Positions 1 to 14,137 are shown, numbered from the stretch's first letter. The stretch: DNA of 64,000 bases from Myxocyprinus asiaticus (GCF_019703515.2 NC_059362.1:23868826-23932825); one strand, 5' to 3'. Notes: a model not told the origin generated them from the letters alone. Program-made: numbers and translations.

Positions 1-274
1 AGGGGGGTTTTGTTAAGTCTGACACATGATATGCACTGCTTTGTAGATCCACAAAACACACTCACGCATGGAAGCAAACTAGCGCTAAGGATAGTATTCC
101 TCAGTTCGGGCATTCATACCTGAGATCTTAGTTGTCAGATCTTTTGTAATGTGGCGGTTTCAGTACCCATGTAGTATTAGTGTGTGCATGAAGGTGGTGA
201 AGTTGTATGTAAAACAGCTCTTTCCTGTCTGTATGGTATCGTACCTAGTCTCTTGTAGACTGACTTTTGACTAT
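1..274. other. Intronic or intergenic DNA, nothing recognised
   Basis: No convincing coding frame, RNA gene or repeat end was recognised before the inverted-repeat element that begins near 275. Confidence 0.4.
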
Positions 275-631
275 GACCCTGTTTACATATGGTTAAGATG
301 CGTTTTAGGTGATCCGATCACATGTGGTCAGTGCTAAATACAGGTCTAAACGGGGTCTAAAATGTTTTGTGATCGGATCACATAAACCACATATGAATGT
401 GATAAAAAAAACGAGGTGTAAACTGTATGCGGGGTCCCGAGAGCAGTGAAGCACCAACCCTCACCTGTCAGTCAATCAAAAAAACTTTGCCTGTTATGAG
501 CGGGCTTAAAAGGAAATAACTGTCTGATCTCAAAATTTAAAAAAGCAGATACATAAGAAATATTAACATGCAGAGATACAGATGATAAGCACGAAGACCT
601 GAAGCTCCTTTAATACAGGTAATTACACTTA

Positions 632-2235
<1,604 letters not shown>

Positions 2236-2499
2236 TAATTAATGGATAATTCTGCTTGACATTTTGCCGTTTTTTCACGCTTTGTCTTTTTTTACTTTGT
2301 TGCGATTTATTATCATGCAGTAACACGCTGACATAGTGACTGATTTATGTCTTCATGAAACAGAGACCCTCTGCTCCAAATCACACAAGTGATCGCAAGA
2401 GACGCATTTAAGTTACCAGGTGTAAATGGCAATGTGTCTCACCTGACCACGTGATCGGATCACCCGAGACGCATCGTAATACCAGGTGTAAATGGGATC

Positions 2500-3149
2500 T
2501 ATTGGCATGAATTGTGCTTAACATTGCAGCTTAGTCTGGCCAAGAACCACCTACCTTGTAAGGAAGAAACCATCTGACCAACATGTAACCTGAGTCACCA
2601 CAGTTTGTTTTTTTACTTGATGTTTAGTGGAGGTAAATCTGAAATTAGAAACTCTGCAAACAAGAATAAACCGTTGTGGTAAAGGATGTCTTGTTTACGT
2701 GCTACAGTGTGTCTCATACAAATCTTCTGAATACCTTTCAAAGATTAAATGCCAGGAGCTCTACAAACTTTGACAATATGATGATTAGTTCGCCCTCCGA
2801 ATCACTCATTGTAGCAGCCTGGGAACTTATAAACTCTACTTTGTTTCCCAGTGGATTAATAAAAATATCTGCCCCCAGGTTAGGGTTGGAAATCGTAAGA
2901 AATTTAATGATTCCGATTCTGGTTCCTTACCGGTCCCATTAACATTTATGTACTTTTAAGGAAGAAATATTTGGAAACAAGAAATGTGATTCTTATTGGA
3001 ATTACTGCACTTATCAGCCTGTTACCAATTGATTAGATGATTTCATATTTTAGGAGAACAGATTCTTGCAAAAGGTGTATTTACAAAGATGTTTTAATAA
3101 GATATTTATTTAGTCTTGCATTTTTATAAAATACCACTAATTACAACAA
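2500..3149. other. No gene seen
   Basis: AT-rich DNA between copy A of the inverted-repeat element and the 3' end of the Tx1-type LINE. One 88-residue frame at 2676-2942 has no recognisable domain and no coding character. Confidence 0.4.
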
Positions 3150-3220
3150 CATTCAGTGTGTATCTACTTGGGTTCCTCCAATACCAAAATGCTGGCTTCA
3201 GTCTTCTAAATGACCCTTCT

Positions 3221-6200
3221 TCAAAGCATCTCTGAGCACCACTCCTGATATGAGGGCGCTCCAGCAGACTTCCATCCTCTTAAAAGTATCTGGCTGGCGA
3301 TCGTGACACTGGTCAGGACCCAACTCTTTATGTGTCTATTCTCAACATCGATGACCGCCCCATCGCCCAAAACACAGAGTCTGGGGCAAAACGAAACCCG
3401 AGTCCCCAACACATCACACACAAAACTCTGAACCTTCAACCAAAACTCCTGTATCTTAACACACCCCCAAAAGGCATGGGTCATGGATCCTCTGATTTGC
3501 ATCGCCAGCAGGTGGGTGTGTCTTTAAGACCAAGCCTTTACAATCTAGAGGGGACCCAATAGAATTGATGTAAAATCTTGAATTGTATAAGGCGCACCCT
3601 TGCGTCTACATGCAGACTTGATGTTTTTTAGAATCCTAGCCCACTCTCCCTCCTCCAATACCAAGTTTAAATCTTTCTCCCATAATCTCTTGAGAGAAGT
3701 TGAAGCTCCATCCCCCAGACTCTGAATTAGCAGGGAGTAATACAATGATGCCTCATGACCTTTTCCAAAAGCAATAATCACCACTCCCAGAGTATCTGCC
3801 GCTTTAGTGGGGTGTATGCTACTCCCAAAAATAGTACAGAGCAAGTGGCGCAGCTGTAAATATCAAGAACTGAGATCTGGGAATCCCAAAATGTTGAACC
3901 AAATTTTCAAAGGATCTCAACACTCCGCTCTCATATAGGCCACCGAATGTATTAACCTCCCTCACAATCCACTCTGACCAGCAGAAAGACATAATTTGGG
4001 GTTCAGCCATAAGCTCGAGGCAGCATTTCAATAATGTCCGAATTAAACACTCTGGACACTTTTGTCCATACCGTGTGCAAATGCGAGATAACAGGGTGTA
4101 ATTTAACTTCTCCGGTTAGTTTGATAGGCTTTGCAATGACGAAATAGGGGAAAGAACTTCCTGTTCAATACAAAACCAGGGAGGGGCTCTCTCAGGTGGA
4201 ATCGACCAATGAGCCAAATGTCTGAGACCGAACGCATAATAATAAAACAAAATCTTGGGTAGGCCTTGCCCACCTTTGTCAGTCGGCCTATGCGGCTTAC
4301 TGAAATGTAATCTGGGACGTTTCCCATTCCAAATGAAGGATTCCAAATGAAGGACTCTCAAATTGCTTGAAATAAGACAGGGGGACATCTATAGGAAGAG
4401 ACTGTAGCAGGTAGTTGAATTTTGGAATACAATTCATTTTAATAACATTAACTTTCCCAATCATCGATAAATGTAATGAAGCCCACCTGCCCACATCGCT
4501 CAAACATTTTTATTAAAGGGTCAAATATAACTCTTACTAAATCACACAGATTTGCTGTGAATAAAATACCCAAATACTTAATGCCCTGTTTGGGCCACTG
4601 AAAGGCGCCTGGCTGAAAAGCCGTTATCGGGCAGTACGCTGTCAGAGCCAAAGCTTCGGATTTAGACCAATTAACTCTATATCCTGGGAACTTAGAAAAT
4701 GAATGAATAATTCTGAGGCAAGGCATAGATCTAGTAGGGTCGGAGATGAATAATAGAATATCATCTGCATAAAGCAGAAGCTTATGCGCAACACCTCCAG
4801 CCATCACCCCTGGAAAATCATCCTCCTTTCTTATCGTGGCTGCTAATGGCTCCAGGGCAAGACAGAACAATAATGGGGAAAGAGGGCAACCCTGCTGGGT
4901 CCCCCTATCCAGAGTAAAATAATCTGAAATTAATCCATTTGTTTGTACCGCCGCTATTGTGTCTACAAAGTAACTTAATCCATTCAACAAACGTACTCCC
5001 AAACCCATACATATCCAGAATCTTAAAAAGATAATCCCATTCTACCAAATCAAAAGCCTTTTCGGCATCAAGTGAGATGGCAGCGACCAGAGTCTGATCA
5101 TTCGCCACTGACCACATGATATTGATGAAACACCTAATGTTATCAGAAGAGCTGCAGTCCCAAATAAACCCCACCTGATCTATATGTATAAGAGATGTCA
5201 TAACTTAATCGATTAGCCAAAATTTTTGACAATATTTTAACGTCTAGCTGGATCAGGGAAATTGGATGGTAACTCTTACACTCGCTCGGATCTTTGTCCT
5301 TTTTAAGAATCGGACTGATCCGGGCTTGTGTCATGGTTGGCGGAAGCTTTCCATTCTTTAATGATTCTGTATAAACTTCTAGCAAAAGTGGAGCCAGTTC
5401 TGTAGCATAAGAGCTAAAAACCTCAGAGGCAAAGCCATCTGGCCCCAGAGCCTTGCCTGTAGGCAAGGTCTTAATTACCTTGCCAAGCTCCTCCAAGTTT
5501 ATCTCCGAATCAAGATAATTTTTTTGCTCAGTCGTCAGTTTAGGAAGTTCTAATGTTTCCACAAAATTTCGTATATCTTCATCAGTAGATGAAGACAAAC
5601 TATAAAGATCAAGGTAGAATTCTTTAAAAGCATTATTAATATCAATGGCGAGGTAAAAATTTCACCACCAGCAGATTTCACTGAGGGAATGGTAGAAAAA
5701 GACTCTCTGTACATTATATATCTAGCCAAAAGCTTCCCTGCTTTGTCCCCCGACTCAAAGTATGAAAGCCTTGCCCTGAATAACCAAAACTCCACTTTCC
5801 ATGACAAAATAATATTATATCTATATTTCAATCGGGTCAATTCTCTGAGGCCATCAGACGACATTAGGCGCTTCAGCTCTGCCTCGGCACTTTTAATATT
5901 CCCTTCCAATTCTACGAGTTCTCATGCTTTGGATTTTTTGATGAATGAGGCATACTGTATGATCTGACCCCTAAGAACTGCCTTAAGTGCATCCCAAGCC
6001 ACGCCCACAGAGGATACTGAGGACCAGTTGGTCTCCATATAAACACTGATTTCAGCCTTTAACATTTGTTGGAAATCAGGATTTTGCAAAAGGGATACAT
6101 TAAAGCGCCAACTATATGATTTCTTTTTCTCCATATGTGGCAACACCTCTAAACACACCAGGGTGTGATCTGACACTAAGATGTTTCCAATTGAGCAATC

Positions 6201-7028
6201 CACAACAGATGAAATGAGGGACTTGGATATTAAAAAAAAAATAAAAAATCTATTCTAGAATAAATTTTATGGACTGATGAAAAGAATGTATAGTCCCTAC
6301 CAGATGTGTTCAAAAGTCTCCAAATATCTGTAAGACCAAGATTTTTACACATCCTGTGAAGCGTCAATGTTGCTCTAGGGGGCTTGCACACTTTTTCTTC
6401 ACTATGAACAAGGACAGAGTCCATCAATAGATTTTTTTTTTTTTTTTTTCACCCAATTTGGAATGCCCAATTCCCTATGCGCTTTTAAGTCCTCGTGGTC
6501 GCATAGTGATTTGCCTCAATCCGGGTGGCGGAGGACAAATTCCAGCTGCCTCCACATCTGAGACCGCCAACCCACGCATCTTATCATGTGGCTTGTTGAG
6601 CGCGTTGCCACGGAGACATAGCACATGTGGAGGCTTCACGCCATCCACCGCGGCATCCACGCTTAACTCACCACGCCCCCCACCGAGAACGAACTGCATT
6701 ATAGTGACCACTATATAGGCTCCTCCCAATATTATATCATGAGGGGTGCCAGCGGCTTGCAACATCCCTTCAAGATGTATAAAAAAAAGCCCTGATCGTC
6801 AGCGTTAGGTGCGTAAATATTAGCCAAAATCAACCTTTGCCCCTTAATTTCTGCTAAAACAATAATGTCTCTTCCTAACTTATCTTGCGTTAAGATGCGT
6901 TTCTTGAAGAAACACAATATCATATTTCTTTCGTTTAAGAAAAGAAATAACCTTCTTTTTATGGGGTGCCCTAACCCATTCACATTCCACATGGAGAGAG
7001 ACAATCCACTCATATTAACATTTGACAT
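3221..7028 (-). pseudogene. LINE ORF2: endonuclease plus reverse transcriptase, broken
   Basis: ORF2 normally nicks target DNA and primes cDNA synthesis there. The apurinic-type endonuclease starts at 7028 with a WNVNGLGHPIKR motif, followed by ANIYAPNADD. After the SINE it resumes at 6427 and ends with RDYTFFSSVHKIYSRIDF, the domain's usual final Asp/His region in altered form. The reverse transcriptase follows in pieces: GKALGPDGFASEVF in the 5143-5598 frame, SLDAEKAFDLVEWDYLF in 4905-5201, and SPLLFCLALEPLA with the catalytic YADD box (4760-4771) in 4448-5008. Cysteine- and tryptophan-containing C-terminal fragments lie at 3221-4388. At least eight frame breaks are present. One is a 14-bp tandem duplication at 4326-4353. 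The gene is clearly inactive. Confidence 0.85.
6430..6720 (-). mobile_element. tRNA-derived SINE, 5'-truncated, inside the LINE
   Basis: The sequence begins on the + strand with a T-run (6431-6449), the complement of a SINE A-tail, followed by CACCCAATTTGGAATGCCC and a GC-rich body. The body closely matches the SINEs at 34514-34939 and 57746-58190 but lacks their tRNA-like head. It breaks the LINE endonuclease frame between the ILGG part and the MDSVL part. No clean target duplication was seen, and a few LINE codons seem to be lost at the junction. Confidence 0.75.
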
Positions 7029-7139
7029 TTTGACATGAGAAAAAATTTATTGTGTGTCAAAAACAAGATTATAAAGATCACATTCCAACATTAGTGCAAT
7101 AATCAAACCCCGAACTTCCCCCCGAACCAAACAAACAGA

Positions 7140-7945
7140 AAAAATGAACTGTCCCAAAGGTGTGTTCCTCCCCAAAAAAAATCCAGCCTCCTAGCGGAAC
7201 CAGCACACACACACACACACACAAAAAAGTTCAGTTTCCTCAGACAGTCAAATGAATGTTCAGTGAGCCGGCTGTTACAGGAGTGCAGCAGATGACCTAG
7301 TCATTCTAATGTCCTGCAAAAAATACTTCACAAAACAAACTCCATCCAATAGGAGGCATAAGCACAAAGAACGTGCAGATTCATCCACAAACTGTCCCGA
7401 AGGAGTGTTACTACACAAAACAAACTCTAGCTGCTAGGCTACCAGCACAAAAAGAAACAAAAAAGGTGCCCAGTTTCCTTGGACGGTCAAGTGAGTCAGT
7501 GAGTCAGGCCCGCTCAGCTACAAAGCGAGCACCGCACAATGATTTACTCATTCCATTGACTTTATGAAGGACATCGCTTTTTGAGGACAAGTAAATACTT
7601 TGCGGCCATCCTTAGCATCTATTCTCAACCTTGCCGGGAACTTCAGTGCAAAAGCGACACTCCGTCGATGCAAGATTTTCTTGGAGTGTTATTCCACAAA
7701 ACAAACTCCAGCCGCTAGGCGGAACCAGCACAAAAAGACCAAAAAAAAAGGTGCCCAGCTTCCTCGGATGGTCAAGTAAATGTTCAGTGATTCAGGCCTA
7801 CTCAGCTGCAACATGAGAATCACACAATGACTTACTCATTCCATTGACTTTATGAAGGACATCGCTTGGTGAGGACAAGTAAATACTTTGCGACCATCCT
7901 TAGTATCTATTCTCAATTTGACCGGGAACATCAGTGCAAAAGCGA
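7140..7945 (-). repeat. Tandem repeats at the 5' side of the LINE (about 281-bp unit)
   Basis: Two long units are obvious. The block GGAGTGTTA plus ACACAAAACAAACTC near 7402 recurs near 7683. The block TTACTCATTCCATTGACTT recurs near 7543 and 7830. A third, shorter and more diverged unit starts near 7160. Lying just upstream of ORF2 in the LINE's own orientation, they resemble the repeated 5' promoter monomers of some L1 families. That role is inference. Confidence 0.6.
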
Positions 7946-8267
7946 TCTTCTGATTTCTGTTTAGTCATCAAATTGTAGTGATTTATTTGCACATGGAGAA
8001 ATTGTTAATATATTAGGAAGAAGGATATAACAGTTCACACATTAGTCCAGCAACCATAGACGGCATGTCCACGTTAGCAATCGCATTTTCTCTTAAAATA
8101 CCGAATCAAACCAATTGTACATACAGTGCATAGTGAATAAGACAGTTACTTGTAGCGCACGTGAAGCTCTTTTACTTTGAAGTTGCACCAGAGACTATTT
8201 ATTAGAGACAGGCAACTTCCATTAAAATGAATGGGAAAAATTAGAACACCCAACTGCAGTCAACAGA

Positions 8268-8482
8268 TGTATACTGAACAAAAATATAAACGCAACATGC
8301 AACAGTTTCAAAGATTTTACTGAGTTACAGTTCATTTAAGGAAATCAGTCAATTGAAATAAATTCATTAGGCCCTAATCTAATCAATGCATATGGAAAAT
8401 TTCTAGGATCTTTTATGTCAGCTCATAAAACATGGGACCAACACTTTACATGTTGCATTTATATTTTTGATCAGTGTATATA
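8268..8482. mobile_element. Tc1/mariner-type MITE (about 215 bp)
   Basis: The ends are long imperfect inverted repeats. The left reads TATACTGAACAAAAATATAA. The reverse complement of the right end reads TATACACTGATCAAAAATAT. Both continue into GCAACATG. There is no coding capacity. It looks like an internal-deletion derivative of a fish Tc1 family that inserts at TA. Confidence 0.75.
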
Positions 8483-10034
8483 GGAAGTCCCGCCTTACAG
8501 GTAAAAGAGCCAGTCACCTTTTAGATACAGATATCGCCTGTCAGTCAACTCGAGAACGTGCACGCGCATTAGCTATGAAAAAAATTCTCATTTTTTAGCG
8601 TAATTGATGAAAAGAAACAACATATATTATACCAGCGTTGTCAGATTTGACTGCTGATTTGAAATATGTTCTTTGATCGTAATCTTGACCAACCGTTTTG
8701 GAGATTTTGGTCTTTCTCCATCAAGTAGATAGGAGCTGAACTTCCATGACTGGAAATAGCCTCCCGAGAGCATTCCAAACATGGCCGACTGACTTGCTAG
8801 AAAGACTTTGTTCGCACTCACGTGCTTGTGAGTATTGAGCGCGAGCAGCAATCTCCTGACAGTTTAAATGGCCTGGATCGCCTGCTTGGATTTTCGTCAT
8901 GATTTGTGAATAAGAGGAACTTTTGATCCTGTTCCTGAAGTTTTTGATTCTGGCCGATGGAATACGCGCTTCAGAGGAAGACATTAGATGAGCGCCCAAT
9001 GGGCAGAAAGCTGGATTTTCGTGAGGTTTGTGAAATACATCTGTTTAAACTAAATATCTGCATATTTGCAGATGGTATATAATAGAAGCTATATTATATT
9101 TGCCTTTTATCATTAGAAAAGTGACAGGGAAATGTTGAGGAGAGACTGTTAGAATATGTGCTTCAGAGGATGATTTATATTAGTTTGATATTTGCCTTTT
9201 TATCATTAGACAAAACAGTTAAAAGTTACAGTGAACTGTTGAGGAGAGAGAGGGAGAATGAAACGCATCTGCCGCGGCTCTGGTATGCGGACCGTTTAAA
9301 TGAGACTGTGTTGCACACCGGTCTGTTATTGTAGTAACACGATGGTACGTAACAACAAAATGAACCGTGACTGGTTGTTTACATGTCTCAGTTGCTTCAC
9401 ATGCAAACAGGCGATTCTCAGCACCCTCAAGAAACAAATCGGCCAAAGGGGAAAATTTATCGGCTGATGCCGATAATGAAAAAAGTCAGAATATTGGCCG
9501 ATTTATCGGCCTCGGCGATATTTTGGTTGATCAGTAAAGATGATATCGTATCGTTTTAATTTTTTTGGTATTGCGATATTTCGTTAGTACCGGTAAATTG
9601 CGCAGCCCTAGTATCTACACATTGTAATATCAACAAACATCCCGTAATTAGTCTGATTTAAGTCTCACTAGCCTTAAAGACACCTAACAAAGTAACAGTT
9701 CTTGTATTATTTCGAGTCGGACATGACAAAATAAATGAAAGATTGACGGTTCAGTATGCTTTTCATTCACTTAAAAGAACCGCTCATAAGAGTGATTTGT
9801 TTGGGAATCGGGCTACTGTGTTCACGCTGTATATTTCACGCAGCTGATTCAATAGCAGTGTTGCAGTGAAGGAAACATTATCATGGGCCACATTCACACA
9901 GCAGCAGTATACGGTTGTCAGTCCTGTATTTGATTGCTTAATACGGTTACGTTCACTTATTTACGAGAGTGACAACCGCATTTTATAACCGAATTGACAA
10001 CCGCAAATGTTCAGGACTCACAAGCGCATTTATG
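8483..10034. other. No gene; remnant of a hAT-like element
   Basis: Two overlapping minus-strand frames (8627-8999) have no recognisable domain. Around 9440-9610 the sequence has repeated CCGATTTATCGGCC-type motifs and ends in GCGCAGCCCTAG, a form common at hAT-like element ends in fish. Both ends could not be paired. Confidence 0.4.
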
Positions 10035-11367
10035 GCATGTCATAAGTGTATTTAGAAAGTATTCACACATTTTTTTTCACATTTTATGTTGAAGCCTTAT
10101 GCAAAAATGCTTTATTATTTTTTTCACATCAATCTACACTCCATACCCCATAATGACAAAGCAAAAAAACGAGTTTTGGTAACTTTTATTAAAAAGAAAA
10201 AACTAAAATATCACATTGACATAAGTATTCAGACCCTTAACTCAGTACTTAGTTGAAGCACCTTTGGCAGCGATTACAGCCTCCAGTCTTTTTGGGTATG
10301 ATGCGACAAGCTTTGCACACCTGGATTTGGGGATTTTCAGCCATTCTACTCTTCAGATCCTCTCAAGCTCTGTCAGGTTGGATGGGGACCATCTGTGGAC
10401 AGCCATTTTCAGGTCTCTCCAGAGATGTCCGATTGGGTTCAAGTCCGGGTTCTGGCTGCGCCACTCAAGGACATTCACAGAGTTGTCCCTAAGCCACTCT
10501 TGTGTTGTCTTGGCTGTGTGCTTAGGGTCATTGTCCTGTTGGAAGGTAAATATTCGGCCCATTCTGAGGTCCTGAGCACTCTGGACCAGGTTTTCATTAA
10601 GGAAATCTCTGTATTTTGTTGTGTTCAGCTTTCCTTCAACCCTGACCAGTCCCCCAGTCCCTGCTGCTGAAAGACACCCCCACAGCATGATGCTACCACC
10701 ACCATGCTTCACCGTTGGGATGCCTAGTTTCCTCCAGACATGACGCTTGTAATTGAGGCCAGAAAGTTCAATCTTCATTTCATCACACCAGAGAATCTTG
10801 TTTCTCACAGTCTGAGAGTCCTGAAGGTGCTTTTTTTATGTGTCTTGCACTGAGGAGAGGCTTCCGTCTGGCCTTTCTGCCATAATGCCCAGATCAGTGG
10901 AGTGTTGCAGTTATTGTTGTCCTTCTGCAAGTTTCTCCCATCTCCATACATGATCTCTGGAGCTCAACCAGAGTGACCATCGGGTTCTTGGTCACCTTTC
11001 TTACCAAGGCCTTTTTCCCCTGATTGCTCAGTATGACCCGGCGGCCAGCTCTGGGAAGAGTCCTGGTTGTTCCAAACTTCCATTTAAGAATTATGGAGGT
11101 CACTGTGCTCTTGGGTACCTTGAGATCTGTGCCTTGACACAATCCTGTCTCTGAGCTCTGCAGGTAGTTCCTTTGACCTCATGGCTTGGTTTTTGCTCTG
11201 ATTTGCATTTTCAGCTGTGAGACCTTATATAGACAGGTGTGTGCCTTTCCAAATCATGTCCAATCATTTTAATTTGCCACAGGTGGACTCCAGTCAAAGT
11301 GTAGAAACAGCTCAAAGATGATCCAGAGAAATGGGATGCACCTGAGCTGAATTTCAAGTGTCATAGC
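10035..11367 (-). mobile_element. Tc1-like element, right end truncated
   Basis: The left end contains GTATTCACACATTTT and an inner repeat near 10200-10235 with AAGTATTCAGACCC. The body encodes a Tc1 transposase on the minus strand. The right side stops near 11367, where the expected inverted copy of the left end is missing and a different element's end (CAGGGTCCGAAATTAAC) begins. Confidence 0.75.
10242..11182 (-). pseudogene. Tc1-like transposase, catalytic Glu replaced
   Basis: A DD34E-family transposase, now dead. The start is a minus-strand ATG at 11182 (MRSKELPAEL), and the stop after the family ending STKY is at 10242-10244. The N-terminal helix-turn-helix part is partly readable in the frame 10894-11142. 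The catalytic half is in 10353-10808: D of ILWCDE at residue 9 of that frame and D of FQQDNDPKHT at residue 92. The box that should read PIEHLW reads PIGHLW, so the third catalytic residue (127, 34 residues after the Asp) is Gly. There is also a premature stop at 10353 and a frame break between the two halves. Either defect would abolish activity. Confidence 0.85.
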
Positions 11368-11857
11368 CAGGGTCCGAAATTAACACCTGTCAAGCGCTAA
11401 ATGTGGGTACATTTTCTATTTGGCTGCCGAATTCCACTGTGTCATACGGCACTTTGGTGGGCGCTTTTTTGTCAGTTTGTAAAATAATGTAACATGTTCC
11501 AGTTTTGTCATCAAGGGAGTTCTGTAGGTCTTCAGTCAGTACAGTTGCAGTTCTTTACATGGAATGGCTCTCAATAGCTAGTCCCGCTGCTCATTGAAAG
11601 TCTCAGTTAGCAGTAGGGATACCGCGCTCATATACTTGTATGTGTGGAACCGGTGTTGTGTTGAATCTGGCTGCTCTTACGAGCTCCTTGTCTCACACTT
11701 AAGTGCTCTTTTTGTAGCAGAGTACCGCAAGCAGTGCGCTAATTCACTTCATGCAGACTACATATTTAATTAAATAGTAGCCGTTTGCAGTTTAATAATC
11801 ACTGAGTCATGTAGCAACTGGCTTTTCCGGAGGTGAAAACTTATGTAGGTTGTGTCT

Positions 11858-13250
11858 ACAACATTTACTCACTGCTGTCACGCTTAACTGACCTATTAGA
11901 AAATGTATACTGTGCTGGTTAATTATGCAGGAAGTATTAAACATGAGCATATACTGTATCTGTGATTATTAGAAGAAATTGATTGGAATATCTGGCTAAA
12001 TACAACATAACTGGTGACATTAACAAGCCTGTAATCTTATATTACTCTTGAATTAAAAATATGGACAAATAAGCCCTTCACATTATTAGGGGTACACGAT
12101 TGATTGGCCACCGATCTAAATTGGCCGATTTACATCTTAAATCCATGACTGGCGATCAGCTGATCGTGCCTAGATTCAGGGCCGATCTTTTTTGCAGCAC
12201 TCATACACTGCTACTCTAATGAATGAGTGTTTGCTCAGCCCTTGATGCATGACAGTGTAGCCACTGGAGGATGAGTTGGTGGCAATTCTAAGTATTCATG
12301 AATTTAAACTTTCAGAAATGCTGTAATTTAGATGAATATGCCAGTTTGTTTTAAAACGTGTAAGAATAACATGTGTATGAATATTAAGAGTCAGTACGGT
12401 AGTTATTCTCACTGCACAGTGAGCACAGAGAGGATAAAGAGACTGCAAACGGTCATAAAAACGAATTAAACAACAAATAAACATGCAAATACAAATCTGA
12501 GTATACGCGATGTAACTGAGTTGTGACAATCAGATGATTTGTGGAGCGATGGTGACCGTTTGAGCGATCATGAGCGCTCTCAGTGTCAATCAAACAAGCA
12601 CGCTCTCCAGTTGCTCTCAGTGTCTCATCAGTTACTCATCTCAGCTCTATTTCCAATTTAATTGAGGATCCCAATTTAAATCAGACTGATGTTGGTCGCA
12701 ATGCCACTAATAACAGATATAACTGTTTAACCTTAAATAGTGGCACCGTGTCTTCACGCATTAGCTTAATAATTAGTGATGTGTATTGCAACAAAATGCC
12801 AAAGGTGGTAAACAAATCATAAATACTAATGATTCCTCACAGGAGCAGTTTTGGAGCTTGTAATAGATGTTTAAACATCTAATAGATGTTGTAATAGATG
12901 TGTAATAAAAAATTGTTTGTTATTGACAACAGAATTATTCATAACTGTTTTCAATACAAATAAATGTTAGCAATTCATAATTAATGTAAGTTTGCTGTGT
13001 GGGGCATAAACATAACTGCAGAATATAACTTGCAAAATTGTGGCTAAGGGCACTTAAAAAAAAAAAAAAAAATTGGCCTCAAATTTCCTGATCGGTGCAC
13101 CACTATGTTCCAAAACACGGGGCTCAACACAATTTCTCGCACTCACACTAATCAAATCATAATCAAAAGCTGCTTGTTTCTCTTTTGCATGGGTAAATAA
13201 ACACTCGACAGCAGAAAGAGCTTGAGAAAAACATGCATCAGTCCAAACGC
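11858..13250 (+). repeat. Inverted-repeat arm Y1 (interrupted by a hAT-like element)
   Basis: The blocks 11858-12086 and 13106-13250 pair as an inverted repeat with 13660-14015. Shared stretches include ACTGACCTATTAGAAAA, CATGAGCATATACTGTATCT and GGAATATCTGGCTAAATAC. Identity is high but indels are present. The interruption is the element at 12087-13105. Confidence 0.75.
12087..13105. mobile_element. hAT-like non-autonomous element (about 1.0 kb)
   Basis: The left end TAGGGGTACACGATTG and the reverse complement of the right end, TAGTGGTGCACCGATC, are matching termini of the TAG-GGTGCACCGATC type frequent in fish. No transposase is present. The partner arm at 13660-14015 shows the uninterrupted site, so the insertion is directly visible. 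The right-hand copy of the target duplication appears to have been deleted. Confidence 0.75.
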
Positions 13251-13290
13251 AACAGCCAGCATTATCTGAAGTTGTGAAATGTGTCTAAAG

Positions 13291-13625
13291 CCTTATACGG
13301 ACGGGATTAGTTTTATATGGGGACGTGGGGTTGTAATAATTACCAGAGCTTCTCAGTAACTTTAATCCCATGCAAATCGGTCATGTCAGTCATTTTTACG
13401 GACTGCGCATCCCTGTGCAGATAAAAATTACAGCGTGTTTTACCTACTATAAAACAGCCAGTAAAAATAACCCCTGGTAATATAAATCCAGTGCGAATTG
13501 ACATGTTAGTAAAAGGCCTGTAAATTTGCACTTTCTAGCCATTGAGCCCTTTAAATATCACTGTTAAGTTCTCCAAGAGCCTGAAGTGGATGTTGGTATA
13601 GGGAAGACACCAGAAAATGTAAGAT
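13291..13625 (+). repeat. Inverted-repeat arm X1
   Basis: Pairs in inverted orientation with 14138-14495. Both arms carry GATTAGTTTTATATGGGGA, ACAGCGTGTTTTACCTAC and GAGCCCTTTAAATAT when read in the same sense. It starts with AGCC-TATACGGACGGGATTAG. A similar AGCCCTATTCGGA motif flanks arm X2 on both sides, and it may be a transposon end. Confidence 0.75.
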
Positions 13626-13659
13626 GCGCTTCACGACTTGCGCTGTTGCATGTTTTTCT

Positions 13660-14015
13660 GCATGTTTGGACTGATGAGTATTTATTTACCCATGTAAAAG
13701 AGATACAAGCAATTTTTGATTATGATTTGAGCAGAGTGAATGCAGGAAATTGTGTTGAGCCCTGCATTTTGGAACATAAATATACATAATGTGTGAAGGG
13801 GTTGTCCATATTTTTAATTCAAGAGTAATTTAAGATTACGGGCTTGTTAATTTCACCAGTTATGTTGTATTTAGCCAGATATTCCAATCAATTTCTTCTA
13901 ATAATCACAGATACAGTATATGCTCATGTTAATTATGTCCTGCATAATTAATCAGCACAATATACTTTTTCTAATAGGTCAGTTATGCGTGACAGCAGTG
14001 TTTAAATGCTGTAGT
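13660..14015 (-). repeat. Inverted-repeat arm Y2
   Basis: Reverse-complement partner of arm Y1. It lies between X1 and X2, so the Y pair encloses X1 and the X pair encloses Y2. It preserves the pre-insertion sequence for the element at 12087-13105. Confidence 0.75.
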
Positions 14016-14137
14016 CACCCCCATGTCTGCGGTTTTTGCAGACATCTCTTATCCCGTGTGAATCGACTGTAAATATTACAGATGTCCACAGTAATAATTA
14101 CTTTATGGACATATGTCTGTAAACTAATGCTGTCCGA

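Larger units (their letters stand above)
3150..8000 (-). mobile_element. L1-like LINE of the Tx1 group, decayed
   Basis: A long minus-strand retrotransposon. In reading order, high to low coordinates, it has tandem repeats (about 7140-7945), an endonuclease start at 7028, the endonuclease C-terminus at 6230-6427, reverse transcriptase at 4450-5600, and a C-terminal domain ending near 3221. A SINE interrupts the endonuclease at 6430-6720. No ORF1 was recognised between the tandem repeats and ORF2, so the 5' part may be rearranged. The 3' end near 3150 has no clear poly(A) or target duplication. The group name comes from remembered family motifs and was not checked by search. Confidence 0.8.

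Noticed and set aside
6475..6765. A 96-residue minus-strand frame inside the LINE
   Set aside because: Most of it is SINE sequence read through. The same peptide-like pattern appears in the other SINE copies.
8627..8999. Two overlapping minus-strand frames as a possible gene
   Set aside because: No domain, no splice context, and the surrounding DNA is repeat remnant.
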